DNA from: Thiohalocapsa sp963698775
GTDB taxonomy: Bacteria > Pseudomonadota > Gammaproteobacteria > Chromatiales > Chromatiaceae
Direction: 5' to 3'
NCBI GenBank assembly: GCA_963698775.1
Contig: CAVOSE010000072.1
Coordinates: 1-64,000 of the forward strand
DNA: 64,000 bases
Position numbers and translations under genes: made by a program. Positions 7,194-16,118 of the stretch are shown in pieces; the first letter of the stretch is position 1; the number at the start of each line of letters is the position of its first letter. The notes below the pieces were generated by a model. The model saw only the letters and a program-made list of their open reading frames with translations, made no database searches and had not been told where the DNA came from.

Positions 7194-7970
7194 ATGTTGT
7201 TGTCGAAGGTGTTGACTGCCTTGGCGATGCCTCTGGGTGTCGGTCTGCTGCTGGTGTTGGCGGGCTGGCTGATGCTGTTGTTTCGGTGGGCGCTGCTGGG
7301 TGGCGGGCTTGTCTTGGCTGGACTGCTGTGGGTCTGGCTTTGGTCAACGCCGACGTTTTCGGGGTGGGTGCGTGGGTCGTTAGAAGGAGACTATCCGCCG
7401 TTGGCGCTGGCGACTTTGCCGAACGCCGCTGCAGTGGTGGTATTGGGCGGTGCCGTTGGCGGTATTGTGCCGCCCCGGTTGTTTCCAGATCTGAACGCCG
7501 CCGCTGATCGGGTGTGGCACGCTGCGCGGGTGTTTCATGCCGGCAAGGCTCCCTGGTTGGTCGTGAGCGGTGGTCGGTTGCCCTGGCAAACGGAGGAGGC
7601 ACCGGAAGCGGTGGCGATATTGGCCTTTCTTGAAGATCTGGGCGTGCCACCGGATCGTGTGCTGCTTGAGGCGCGCAGCGGGACGACGCGTGAAAATGCG
7701 CTGGAGACGCACCAATTGTTGGATCAGCATGGTATCCGCGGGCCGGTTCTGCTGGTGACGTCCGCGCTCCACATGCGCCGCGCGCTGGCGGCGTTCCGAG
7801 CGGCTGGTGTCGATGTGGTACCCGTGGCGACGGATCATGAGGTGGTGGTTCGGGTGTCTCGGACGATGCTGGATTATCTGCCGGATGCTGGCGCGTTGAG
7901 CGGGAGTTCTAGGGCCTTCAAGGAGTACTTGGGCTTGTTGGTGTACTGGTTGCGGGGGTGGGCTGCCTAG
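7194..7970 (+). CDS. YdcF/ElyC/SanA-family membrane protein
   Basis: A 258-residue protein. ATG 7194 is chosen because GGGGGT lies about 8 bases upstream and because it starts directly at two hydrophobic helices (MPLGVGLLLVLAGWLMLLF and LGGGLVLAGLLWVWLW). The DUF218 domain follows: VVVLGGAVGG, LVVSGG, EARSGTTRENA and LLVTSALHMRRALAAF. ElyC/SanA proteins act at the cytoplasmic membrane in envelope maintenance; ElyC affects undecaprenyl-phosphate lipid carrier metabolism. The gene stands alone between palindromic repeats and the transglycosylase, and looks intact. Confidence 0.85.
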   Translation: MLLSKVLTALAMPLGVGLLLVLAGWLMLLFRWALLGGGLVLAGLLWVWLWSTPTFSGWVRGSLEGDYPPLALATLPNAAAVVVLGGAVGGIVPPRLFPDLNAAADRVWHAARVFHAGKAPWLVVSGGRLPWQTEEAPEAVAILAFLEDLGVPPDRVLLEARSGTTRENALETHQLLDQHGIRGPVLLVTSALHMRRALAAFRAAGVDVVPVATDHEVVVRVSRTMLDYLPDAGALSGSSRAFKEYLGLLVYWLRGWAA

Positions 7971-8152
7971 GAGCGCCGGCTTCTAGCCGGCCGCCGGGCT
8001 CGGGAGCATATCGCCGCGGTGTGGGCCTTTAGTGCGGCGATGCGTTTCGCTATGCTCTAGCCATCCTGCCGCACGGGGGCGTTGGTACTTCTAGGCCTCG
8101 GTAGGTCATGCGGACAGGTCGGTATACATAGGCTGCTCGATGGTCGACGACG

Positions 8153-8866
8153 ATGATGAAAAGCGAACTTGCGGCGGCGTTTTGCGTGGTTTTGGCAGGG
8201 TGGTTTCCGATGGCCGAGGCGGGGGGAGGCTTCGCCGACCCTTTTTACGCGTTCAGCGGGGCAGGGAGGACAGATTTCGAACGAGCGTTAGATTTCGATG
8301 GGCGAGGAGGCTTGGTTCGGGTCTCCGAAAAGTCGAGGGAGATCGCGCGTCGTTTGGACGGCAGCGGTTACTATTCCCGGCTGTCGCGGGCCTACAAGGG
8401 CTACCCTCATCTGCGCTCCAAGGCCGCTGCACCGCCGCGGGTGGGCACTGGTTCTGCGGGCGTCAATCTTGAAAATCAGCGCCTTTTTCGTTCGAGGCTG
8501 CGGCAGATCGCCCGTGCGCATCGGCTCGCCCCAGAATTATTGGATGCGGTGATTCTGGTGGAATCGGCCTACGATCCGGGCGCAGTCTCACCCAAGGGAG
8601 CGATGGGCTTGATGCAACTGATGCCCGACACGGCAGAGCGATTTGAGGTCTCAGACGCTTTTGATCCCACCGATAACATGCGCGGCGGGGCGCGCTATCT
8701 GCGCTGGCTGATGGACCGGTTCGACGGCGAGCTTGAACTGGTGTTGGCCGCCTACAATGCGGGCGAAGGTGCGGTGGAACGGCACGGCAACCGGATACCT
8801 CCATATCAGGAGACGCAGGATTATGTTGCCCGGGTGTTGGGACTCTATAAACGTGCCCAGCCCTGA
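8153..8866 (+). CDS. Periplasmic lytic transglycosylase (SLT domain)
   Basis: A 237-residue exported protein with an N-terminal signal peptide (AAAFCVVLAGWFPMAEA). After a linker of about 90 residues comes the Slt70-type domain: RLAPELLDAVILVESAYDPG with the catalytic Glu in VES, then SPKGAMGLMQLMPDTA and AAYNAGEGAV. Such enzymes cleave the MurNAc-GlcNAc bond of peptidoglycan, forming 1,6-anhydro ends. The single SLT domain and short N-terminus resemble MltC/Slt-like enzymes that open space for secretion or envelope machinery. It lies next to, but opposite, the exopolysaccharide operon. Confidence 0.9.
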   Translation: MMKSELAAAFCVVLAGWFPMAEAGGGFADPFYAFSGAGRTDFERALDFDGRGGLVRVSEKSREIARRLDGSGYYSRLSRAYKGYPHLRSKAAAPPRVGTGSAGVNLENQRLFRSRLRQIARAHRLAPELLDAVILVESAYDPGAVSPKGAMGLMQLMPDTAERFEVSDAFDPTDNMRGGARYLRWLMDRFDGELELVLAAYNAGEGAVERHGNRIPPYQETQDYVARVLGLYKRAQP

Positions 8867-9097
8867 AGCCTGGCATTTGGTCATCTTCGCAGGCGGTTTC
8901 CGAGCAGCCGGATGAGTAGGCTACTGGCCGTGCGATTACGGACCCAGGGGTGTCTTGCCGGCCATCCCGGATGGGGCGCTGCTTGGGTTGCTACGACGCC
9001 TGCGACTCGAATTGGAGGTTCGCGTCGGTCATTTTTTTAGATCAGGGGTTTGTGCGCCAGGGTGGGTATGGCTTCAGGTGCGCGGCAGGCAGTGGCT

Positions 9098-9119
9098 GGG
9101 CGAATGAATTCGCCCCTAC
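9098..9119. repeat. REP-like palindrome
   Basis: GGGCGAATGAATTCGCCCCT: a 9-bp stem with the CCTAC tail. It lies in the 285-bp gap between the transglycosylase and the tyrosine autokinase gene, which holds nothing else recognisable. Confidence 0.65.
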
Positions 9120-9151
9120 AGCTGGAGTAACGGCTGGATTTAGGTTGAGCC

Positions 9152-11476
9152 TTATCGCTTGGATTGCTTGGTATCGGTATACCCATAGCTTGAACCGTAC
9201 CGGTAGCCGTACCGGTAGCCGTACCGGTAGCCGTACCGGTAGCCTCGGTGCATTTGGATTCCGTTCAGTATCACCCCGCGCACGCTGGCGCCGCCTTGCT
9301 TCATGAGCTTGACGCTTTCGTCAAGCTCCGCGACGGAGTTGGATTGGGCCCTTGCGACGAGCAGCGATGCGCCTGCATGACGGCCGATGATTGCGGCGTC
9401 AGTGACTGCCAGGATGGGCGGGGCATCGATGACGACATAGTCGTAGTTCTCGGCGCCCCAGCGCAATAGGGTCTCGGTACGCTCATGCATCAGAAGTTCC
9501 GATGGGTTGGGCGGTCGTGCGCCGGTGCCGATGAAGTCGAGTTGTCCGGCGTCGATGCGCGTCACCACCTGTTCGCGGGCGACGTCGCCCGCGATGAACT
9601 CCGACAGCCCGACGCCGGCATCGATGCCGAGCACTCGATTCAGGTGTCCCTTGCGCATATCCGCGTCGATCAATAGGACTCGCTTCCCGGCCTGTGCGAG
9701 CACGAGGGCGAGGTTGACGCAGAGAAACGACTTGCCGACGCCGGGGCTCGGGACCGGTGACGAGCAGGGTCGAATTTCCGGCCTCCAGCAGCAGGAAATG
9801 CAAGCTGGTACGTAGACTGCGGATGCTCTCAATCGCGTGGTCTTTGGGTGCGTCCAGCGCAAGTGGGGTGCCACCGGATTTACGCCTATTGAATTGCTTG
9901 GAGAGCTTCTCCTGCGCTTCGCTGAGCGGGATGGTGCCGAAGACGGAGATGCCGAGTGCCTGCTCGATCTCGGCCGGGTCTTCGATGCCGTGGCGTAGCT
10001 TGACGCGGACGAAAACGATGGCAAGCCCGATGAACAAGCCAAGCATCGTGCTGATAGCAACCGTCTTGCGCAGGTTTGGCGCCACGCGCGCGCCTGGTGG
10101 CAAGGCGTAGTCGATGATGCGGGCGTTACCGACGGTGCCCGCCTTGGCGATGCGTAGTTCCTGCATCGCGTTGATCAGCTGGGAGTAAAGGGAGGAATTG
10201 ACCTCAACGTCGCGCTTCAGGCGCAGCACCGTCTGCTGGGTCTCCGGCAGCGCTTCGGTCTCTTGTTCCAGCTTGGACAGCTTGTCGTTCAGCGTCCCGA
10301 TCAGGCCGTCGAGGGACTGGATTTTGGGGTGTGTCGGCTTGAAGCGTGCGCGCAGGTTCTCGCGTTCCTGTTGTAGGCCGAATAGCTCGTTCTCGATTTC
10401 AATGACCGACGTGAGGACGTTTTCCGTCTCCCGCGTGATGTCAATGGTGCCGTTCTCGCGCAGGAAGGCGTTGTAGGCACCCTCGGCGGCGTCCAGGCGG
10501 GCCTTCAACGGGGGCAATTGCTTTTCCAAGAAGGCGAGGGTCTTGTCAGCTTCTTCGCCCTTGCGTTCGACATTGTGGCGCTGATAGTTGTCGAGGATGG
10601 CGTTGAGGATGGTGGCGGCCCGCTTGGGGTCACCGGCGGTGAAGCTGACCTGCAGGATGCCGGAGTAGCTTGGGCCTCTCGTTGCGGAGAAGGCGCCGCT
10701 GAGTCCGCCCGCCGCGGCCTCTAGGGAGCACCTTGCGCACCACGAATTCGGTGCCTGGGCGGGCCTTGAGCCGTGAGACGAACAGCACGAGATCGCCGCC
10801 GCCGGGGAGTTGGGCCTCGGCCCTGGCTGCCGACGGTAGCCTTGCAACAGTTCGGTACCGGTGTCGTCGAGGAGTCGGAAGTCGCCCTCTTGCGCCGCGA
10901 CCAACGTGAAGGCTGTTCCCAGCAGGGCGTCCGGCACCAGCAGGCTCTGCACCTCGATCTCCTCGCCGCCCCAGGCATACTGATCCATCCCGAACCAGGG
11001 CTTTGCGACGCCGGAACCACGATAGTGGCGAGCGATGGCGGCACCGATCCAGGGCTCGTGGCGAGGGTATGCCTGGATGTCGAGTTTCAGTCGTTCCGCG
11101 ACATCGGCCATCACGGCGCGCGACTTGATGATCTCGATCTCGGCGGCGATGGAGACCGAGCCGCCGAAGACGGCGTCGGACTGGTCGAACTCAAGCAAGG
11201 CCGCGACGCCGCCTGACCTGTTTGGTCTCGATCTGCATCAGCGCCTGCGCGGTGTATTGCGGTGGCGTTGAGAAAAACTTGAATAGCCCGACCCCGAGTG
11301 CCGCGATCAACACGGCCAGGATAAGCCACTTGTGCTCCCAGGCATGCCAAAACAGCTGCATCGAGATCGCCGCCACCCTCGTCCGGCTCGCGGGGCTGGT
11401 AGTCGTATTGGGGCGGCTGCTCGACGATCGGAGGCGACGGCCCGGACACTGAACGGAGAGGAATGCTGTTGGTCAT
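9152..11476 (-). pseudogene. wzc: Wzc-type polysaccharide co-polymerase / tyrosine autokinase, at least five frameshifts
   Basis: Read from 11476: a proline-rich start, the Wzz helix (WLILAVLIAALGVGLFKFF), a periplasmic coiled coil (AFLEKQLPPLKARLDAAEGA), a second helix near VAISTMLGLFIGLAIVFV, then the BY-kinase. Walker A is SPGVGKSFL, Walker A' LLIDADMRKG, Walker B YVVIDAPP. The C-terminus has a Tyr cluster of YRYG repeats. The frame changes near 11378, 11207, 10835, 10725 and 9757, the last just before Walker A. No in-frame nonsense codons were needed to follow the protein. Intact Wzc controls exopolysaccharide chain length by cyclic Tyr phosphorylation. This copy is a pseudogene unless the indels are sequence errors. 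Confidence 0.85.
9196..9243 (-). repeat. 12-bp coding tandem repeat (YRYG)
   Basis: Four perfect GTACCGGTAGCC units on the plus strand encode GYRY on the minus strand, within the tyrosine-rich tail of the autokinase. Confidence 0.9.
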
Positions 11477-11697
11477 CGGAGAAAGGTTGCTACGTGCTTA
11501 GCTGGATGCGCTGGCCTTGATCATGAGTCCGGTGGTCTCGGCTCTCGATACGGCCGTTGGCGAGGCCAATGGGTCCGTCGGACAGCGCGACCCTACGAGG
11601 ATGTGGTGCTTGCGATATCGGTCCGCTGTGCGGACCGGTTTCCGGGAAATAAATCGGCTCGGCGGGAACGATGACCGGAGGCCTCTGGCCGTGTAGG

Positions 11698-12908
11698 TCA
11701 AAACGGCAAGCAATCAGTTCGAATTGAGCCTGCGCCGTATTGGAAATTGAGGCCCTCTAGGTTGTTGAGGATGGTGGTCGTGGGCAACAGATTGCTCATC
11801 ACGCGGTTCCAGCGCACGATATCGGCGGCATCGACGTAGACCACGTCCCGCGGCAGAAGCTGGAATCGGTCTGCCAGCAGCATGGCGTCTGGTGACTTCG
11901 AGGCCAGGTGATAGATCTCCGGACGCTCGCCGCCGCGCAGGACATAGATCTGGTAGGGATTCGCCGAAATTGGTCGATGTCCGCGGCGTCGCCCAGCGCC
12001 TCGGTCAGCGTCACGCGGTGACGGTCCATGAGTTGGGACCCAGGCCGGTTGACGGCGCCGAGCACGAAGACCTTGTCGCCGCTGCGGTCCGGGACGGTGA
12101 CGATGTCGCCGTTCTGGAGCATCGCGTTTTGACTGGTGTCGCCGTTTTCGTACAGTGCGAGCAGGTCGATAGGACGAGTTGTGTCGCCGCGCGTCAGGGT
12201 CACGGTGCTCCGGTCTGCCTGCTCGGTGAAGCCGCCGGCTTGGTTGACCGCCTCGACCATGCGTCATCGGGACGTCCGTGATGGCGACGATGCCAGGCGT
12301 GTTGACCTCGCCGACGACATAGACGCGTTGGCTGCGATAGGCGGCAACGCGCACCTCAAGTTGGACGTTCTCGATGACACTGCTCAGCTTCTGCGTCAGG
12401 ATATTCCTTACCTGGCCCGTGGTCAGCCCCGCGACCTTGACGACGCCCGCATACGGGAAGTAGATGGTGCCGTCTTCGGAGATGAGGCTGCCCGATTGTT
12501 CGGCGCTGCGAAACTCGCCGGCCGGAATGGTGAGTTCCGGGTGATCCCAGACGATGACGTTGATGACGTCTCCCGGACCGAGTCGATAGTCCTGATGCAC
12601 CAGGGGCGCGGAGGGCGGGTTGGGCTGTACCTGCAATTCCTTGTCTTTTTCGATGATCAGTTCCGCGGTAATCGGTCGCACCCTGATGTTGGCTGGTACT
12701 TCCCCTGCGGCGTGTCGACCGGCACCTGAATGCTGGATTCACCGGTCATGCGCAGTCTTGTCGAGTCGTTACCGGGCACGATGGCGCAACCGGCCATCTG
12801 GAGCGTGGCGGCGTGTAACAGGCAGACGGTGAGCCAGCCGACTGATCGCCGACTGTTGTTCGCCCGAAGGGCTGGGATTTGGTCGGATTCCGCATAGCAT
12901 CTAATCAA
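11698..12908 (-). pseudogene. Outer-membrane polysaccharide export lipoprotein (Wza/GumB-like), three frameshifts
   Basis: From 12908 the frame shows a signal peptide with lipobox LQMAGC. A frameshift near 12688 leads into the polysaccharide-export domain (YRLGPGDVINVIVWDHPEL, SLISEDGTIYFPYAG). Another near 12265 leads into MVEAVNQAGGFTEQADRSTV, an SLBB domain with NGDIVTVPDRSGDKVFVLG. A third near 11968 leads into the C-terminal part (FQLLPRDVVYVDAADIVRW). Intact homologues form the octameric outer-membrane channel. Located between the phosphatase and autokinase genes, as in classical exopolysaccharide operons. Confidence 0.85.
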
Positions 12909-13010
12909 GGGTAGGTGGATGAGGCCGGCTTGTTGTGGTGCGGCGGGTCATCGCAAAGTGATGTGTCTGTTCGGTGGCCGTGGCGCCGGCTGACGCGAGC
13001 CGCATCATGA

Positions 13011-13450
13011 TCAAATCCGTACCATCCAGGCGGCGAGTGATCGCTCGATCAGGTCCATTGTCTGCTCGAACAGGGCAAGCTCTCCCCGGTAGGGGTCAGG
13101 CACCTGCGATTGGGACCAATGCCCCAGGAGCATCGTCTTGCCGGCCGTGTTCGGTTCGCGGTCGTCGGAGTTCGGCGCGCTGCGCATCTTCCATGACCAG
13201 GATTAGGTCCGCCCAGTGCAGCATGTCGCGGTTGACCTGGACGGCGCGGTGCTCGGACAGGTCCAGGCCGTGTTGGCGGGCGGCAGCTGGGCGTGAGGGT
13301 CGGCCGGATGGCCGACAAGCGCACCAAGCCCGGCTGAGCGCACGGCGATGGCTCCGGCCGCTGCTTGTCGACCAGGCTGCGCATGGCGGCTTCCGCCATC
13401 GGGCTGCGGCAGATGTTGCCCGTGCAAAGTATCAGTATCCGGTCAAACAA
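13011..13450 (-). pseudogene. wzb: Low-molecular-weight protein tyrosine phosphatase (Wzb-like), at least three frameshifts
   Basis: From 13450: FDRILILCTGNICRSPMAEA, the complete CX5R active-site loop. Later pieces lie in different frames: AGLGALVGHPADPHA, then RQHGLDLSEHRAVQVNRDML with LHWADLILVMED, then LLGHWSQSQVPDPYRG (the general-acid DPY) to a stop at 13011. Wzb dephosphorylates the Wzc tyrosine tail. The three downstream products of this operon are all broken while rfaH upstream is intact. Confidence 0.85.
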
Positions 13451-13501
13451 TGCCTTGCCATAGTCGTTTGCGGACGCCGCTTGTCTTGGTGCCAGGCATA
13501 G

Positions 13502-14020
13502 TCATGCCGCGGAACGGACGCTAGCGCGCCGAAGATCCGCGGTGGATAGGGTCGCGGTTCGCTGGCAGCCCAGGAATTCGATGAGAATCCGGACACGATC
13601 CGCCCCAGTCTGTGCCTGGTAAATACCCTCCAAACCCGCGCATGGACCCGAGGTGACAAGCACCTTGTCACCGGCGTTGAAGCGGGGCTGCGGTGGGCGG
13701 ATCAGGCCGGTTTCAGGGTCGGTATTCCGCTGCAGCTCCGCGATGACTGCTTCAGGCACCGTGGGCATTCGATCACCGAACCGGACCAGGCCAATGGTGC
13801 CCAACGTGCTGCGAATCGGCCCGATACTCTGCGTCGCTGTGTCGATGAAGGCGAACAAATAGCTCGGAAATAGGGGCGCGACGACCCGTACGGTCCGCTG
13901 GCGACGCGGACGCGACTCGAGGATCAGCGGCAGAAAGGTCTCGTATCCTTGTTGTTGGAGGTTCTCTTGTGCCAGCGCTTCCTGGCGAGGTTTGCTCCGA
14001 ATCACGTACCAAGCTGTCAT
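13502..14020 (-). CDS. rfaH: Transcription antiterminator RfaH (NusG paralogue)
   Basis: A 172-residue protein: an NGN domain from MTAWYVIRSKPRQEALAQEN through PLFPSYLFAFID, then a KOW segment at FNAGDKVLVTSGPCAGLEGI. Length and sequence match RfaH rather than NusG. RfaH binds RNA polymerase paused at ops sites and keeps it processive through long surface-polysaccharide operons; it is placed at the head of one here. No clear ops element was seen by eye upstream. The gene is intact although everything downstream of it is frameshifted. The ATG at 14020 starts the conserved NGN strand directly. Confidence 0.9.
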   Translation of the reverse strand: MTAWYVIRSKPRQEALAQENLQQQGYETFLPLILESRPRRQRTVRVVAPLFPSYLFAFIDTATQSIGPIRSTLGTIGLVRFGDRMPTVPEAVIAELQRNTDPETGLIRPPQPRFNAGDKVLVTSGPCAGLEGIYQAQTGADRVRILIEFLGCQRTATLSTADLRRASVRSAA

Positions 14021-14187
14021 GGTCTTCCCTGCATCCCAACGATTTGATATGTCACTCTCTTTGCCCGCTCCTGCCCAGCACCGCTTGCTGCCAAAGCGAT
14101 AGGCCACCGTGGCAGCCGGTCGGTGCCTGAGATGATGAGTGCCGTGACCGGAGGCGACAGATTCCCGCTGAGCCCGGAAGGTAGTCG

Positions 14188-14274
14188 GTAGGATGGGTAG
14201 TGCGCAGCGAAACCCATGCGGGGTGTCAGCTAAGTCGCTGATTGATGGGTCTCGCTGCGCTCTACCCATCCTAC
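14188..14274. repeat. Long palindromic intergenic repeat
   Basis: Arms 14188-14217 and 14245-14274 are 30-bp inverted copies (GTAGGATGGGTAG...CGAAACCCAT) with a 27-bp loop. It lies in the 483-bp gap between rfaH and the GNAT gene. The rest of that gap is unrecognised and probably holds both promoters. Confidence 0.75.
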
Positions 14275-14503
14275 GGTGGGTCGGCTTTCCGGGGATTTCA
14301 GGAATACTTGCACAGTCTCGCAGTGCTTACCAATTTCCCAGTCACGATCTTTGTGATGCTGGCTGCCCGAGGCGATGCGGCGGTGGAAGCGGCTGTGTAT
14401 TTGCTCCAACGCTGGCACTGGACCCCCCTGCGGGAGACCATAAATAACGGAGACATACTAGAGCATGCAGATGTTAAAGCAAGGACCAAAGGTAGGCAAC
14501 CCA

Positions 14504-15016
14504 ATGAGCTCTGATTTACGGTCGGAGGAAAGCGTTCAGATCCGTACCGCTGATCTGTGGCAGCCGGATGACTCGGCCGCGGTGCTGCTGTTGCTCGACC
14601 ACTATGCCGCCGATCCCATGGGCGCCGGACGTGCCCTCGAGGCCGAGGCGCGCGCATGCCTCGTGCCGGCGCTGCGGGCGGTGCCGGGGGTCTTGGTGTT
14701 GTTGGCGTGGGCAGGCGGGAGGCCGGTCGGGGTCGCGGTCTGCTTCGCCGGCTTTTCGACCTTCCGTGCCCGCGGTCTGTTCAACGTGCATGATCTCGCC
14801 GTGTTGTCGGGCTGGCGTGGGCAGGGCATTGGCGGGCGTCTGCTTGCCGCCGTCGAGGCCGAGGCGCGCGCTCGTGGTTATTGCAAGGTTACGTTAGAGG
14901 TGCGCGCCGACAACGAAGTCGCGCTGGCGTTATACCGAAGGCTCGGCTACGGCGCCGGTGTCAGTGCTGGCCAGCCGGCGCAGTACCTGTTCATGGAGCG
15001 GCGGCTGGACGATTGA
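14504..15016 (+). CDS. GNAT-family N-acetyltransferase
   Basis: A 170-residue single-domain protein. ATG 14504 has AGGTAG about 8 bases upstream. The acetyl-CoA site is LAVLSGWRGQGIGGRLLAAV (motif A, R/QxxGxG/A), followed by VTLEVRADNEVALALYRRLG (motif B), the hallmark of RimI/Rim-like and small-molecule acetyltransferases. The substrate cannot be told from sequence. It precedes the HDAC-like gene on the opposite strand, and the next plus-strand gene also has a GNAT domain, so three acetyl-transfer or removal genes are adjacent. Confidence 0.85.
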   Translation: MSSDLRSEESVQIRTADLWQPDDSAAVLLLLDHYAADPMGAGRALEAEARACLVPALRAVPGVLVLLAWAGGRPVGVAVCFAGFSTFRARGLFNVHDLAVLSGWRGQGIGGRLLAAVEAEARARGYCKVTLEVRADNEVALALYRRLGYGAGVSAGQPAQYLFMERRLDD

Positions 15017-15113
15017 GCGGCGGGCTGATACTCGCCCCACCCCACCCACGGGCAAGTGCCGACTGAAGATTGAACTTCGTGGTCGTCGGGGTTATGCTGC
15101 GGTGCAGCAAAAC

Positions 15114-16046
15114 TCAGCCGTGCCCGATCAACTCGTCGATGTGCGTGCTAACGCTGCGGCCCAACGCGGACAGGCTGTAGCCGCCCTCCAGGCAGGAGAC
15201 GATGCGCTCGTGGGCGTGGCGCTTGGCTAGGTCGTGTAGTTGCTGGGTGATCCAGCCGTAGTCCGCCTCGCGCAGGTTGAAGTTGGCCATGTCGTCTTCG
15301 ATATGACCGTCGAAGCCAGCGGAGATCATGACCAACTGCGGTCGGAATGCCTCGAGGCGCGGCAGCCAGTCGCGCTCCACCGCGGCGCGAAACGCCTGGC
15401 CGTCGGTGCGCGATGGCAGCGGTATGTTTATGACATTCGGCGCCTTGGAGTCGGCGCCGGAGCCGGGATAGAAGGGGTGCTGAAAGCTGGAGCCGAACAG
15501 GATGCGTTCGTCGCCGGCGACGATGTCCTCGGTGCCGTTGCCGTGGTGGACGTCGAAGTCGATGATGGCGATGCGCTCTAGGCCATAATGGTCCATCGCG
15601 TGCCAGGCGCCGACGGCGACGTTGTTGAAGAAGCAAAACCCCATCGCGGCATGGCGTTCGGCGTGGTGACCCGGCGGACGAACGGCGCAGAAGGCGGCAT
15701 GGTGTTTGTCGGTCATCACCAGGTCCACCGCCAGCGTTGCGGCACCGGCGGCGCGCAATGCGGCGTTCAGCGTGCCGTTGCACATGGCGGTATCGCCGTC
15801 GACCCAGCTGAGCACGTCCGGCGCGCTGGGTGCGGCCTCGAAGATCTTGTCCACGTAGTCGGCGTCGTGCACCCGTAGCAGTTGCTCGCGGGTTGCTTTG
15901 GGCGCGTCGTAGTGGGTGACCAGCATCTCGATGCCCGAGGCGATCATGCGGTCGCTGATGGCATGCAAACGTTCCGGCACCTCCACGTGGTGCGCGCCCA
16001 TCTGGTGGTCCTGGCAGTCGTGGTGGGAAATATAGGCAAGGTTCAT
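15114..16046 (-). CDS. Histone-deacetylase-family protein (AcuC/HDAC-like)
   Basis: A 310-residue class II HDAC-like hydrolase. It shows RPPGHHAERHAAMGFCFFNN (the tandem catalytic His) and IIDFDVHHGNGTED (Asp and His zinc ligands), with SAGFDGHIEDDMA giving the third Asp ligand. All zinc and catalytic residues are present, so it should be active on acetyl-lysine, acetyl-polyamine or a related amide. It is divergent from the acyl-CoA synthetase/GNAT gene with 72 bp between the starts, suggesting shared control. Bacterial AcuC proteins deacetylate acetyl-CoA synthetase, a useful analogy but not proof. Confidence 0.9.
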   Translation of the reverse strand: MNLAYISHHDCQDHQMGAHHVEVPERLHAISDRMIASGIEMLVTHYDAPKATREQLLRVHDADYVDKIFEAAPSAPDVLSWVDGDTAMCNGTLNAALRAAGAATLAVDLVMTDKHHAAFCAVRPPGHHAERHAAMGFCFFNNVAVGAWHAMDHYGLERIAIIDFDVHHGNGTEDIVAGDERILFGSSFQHPFYPGSGADSKAPNVINIPLPSRTDGQAFRAAVERDWLPRLEAFRPQLVMISAGFDGHIEDDMANFNLREADYGWITQQLHDLAKRHAHERIVSCLEGGYSLSALGRSVSTHIDELIGHG

Positions 16047-16118
16047 AGGCTGAGTCTATCCGCGGTCATCGATTTTTTTCTGAGCTTAGCCCGTTTTCGC
16101 CCTGGAGGGCAGACCCTG

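Noticed and set aside
9196..9243. 12-bp direct repeats as an iteron-like origin
   Set aside because: They are in the reading frame of the autokinase tail; no origin features are near.
8950..9306. A plus-strand frame with TGSR repeats
   Set aside because: It is the antisense of the tyrosine repeat and crosses a REP palindrome.
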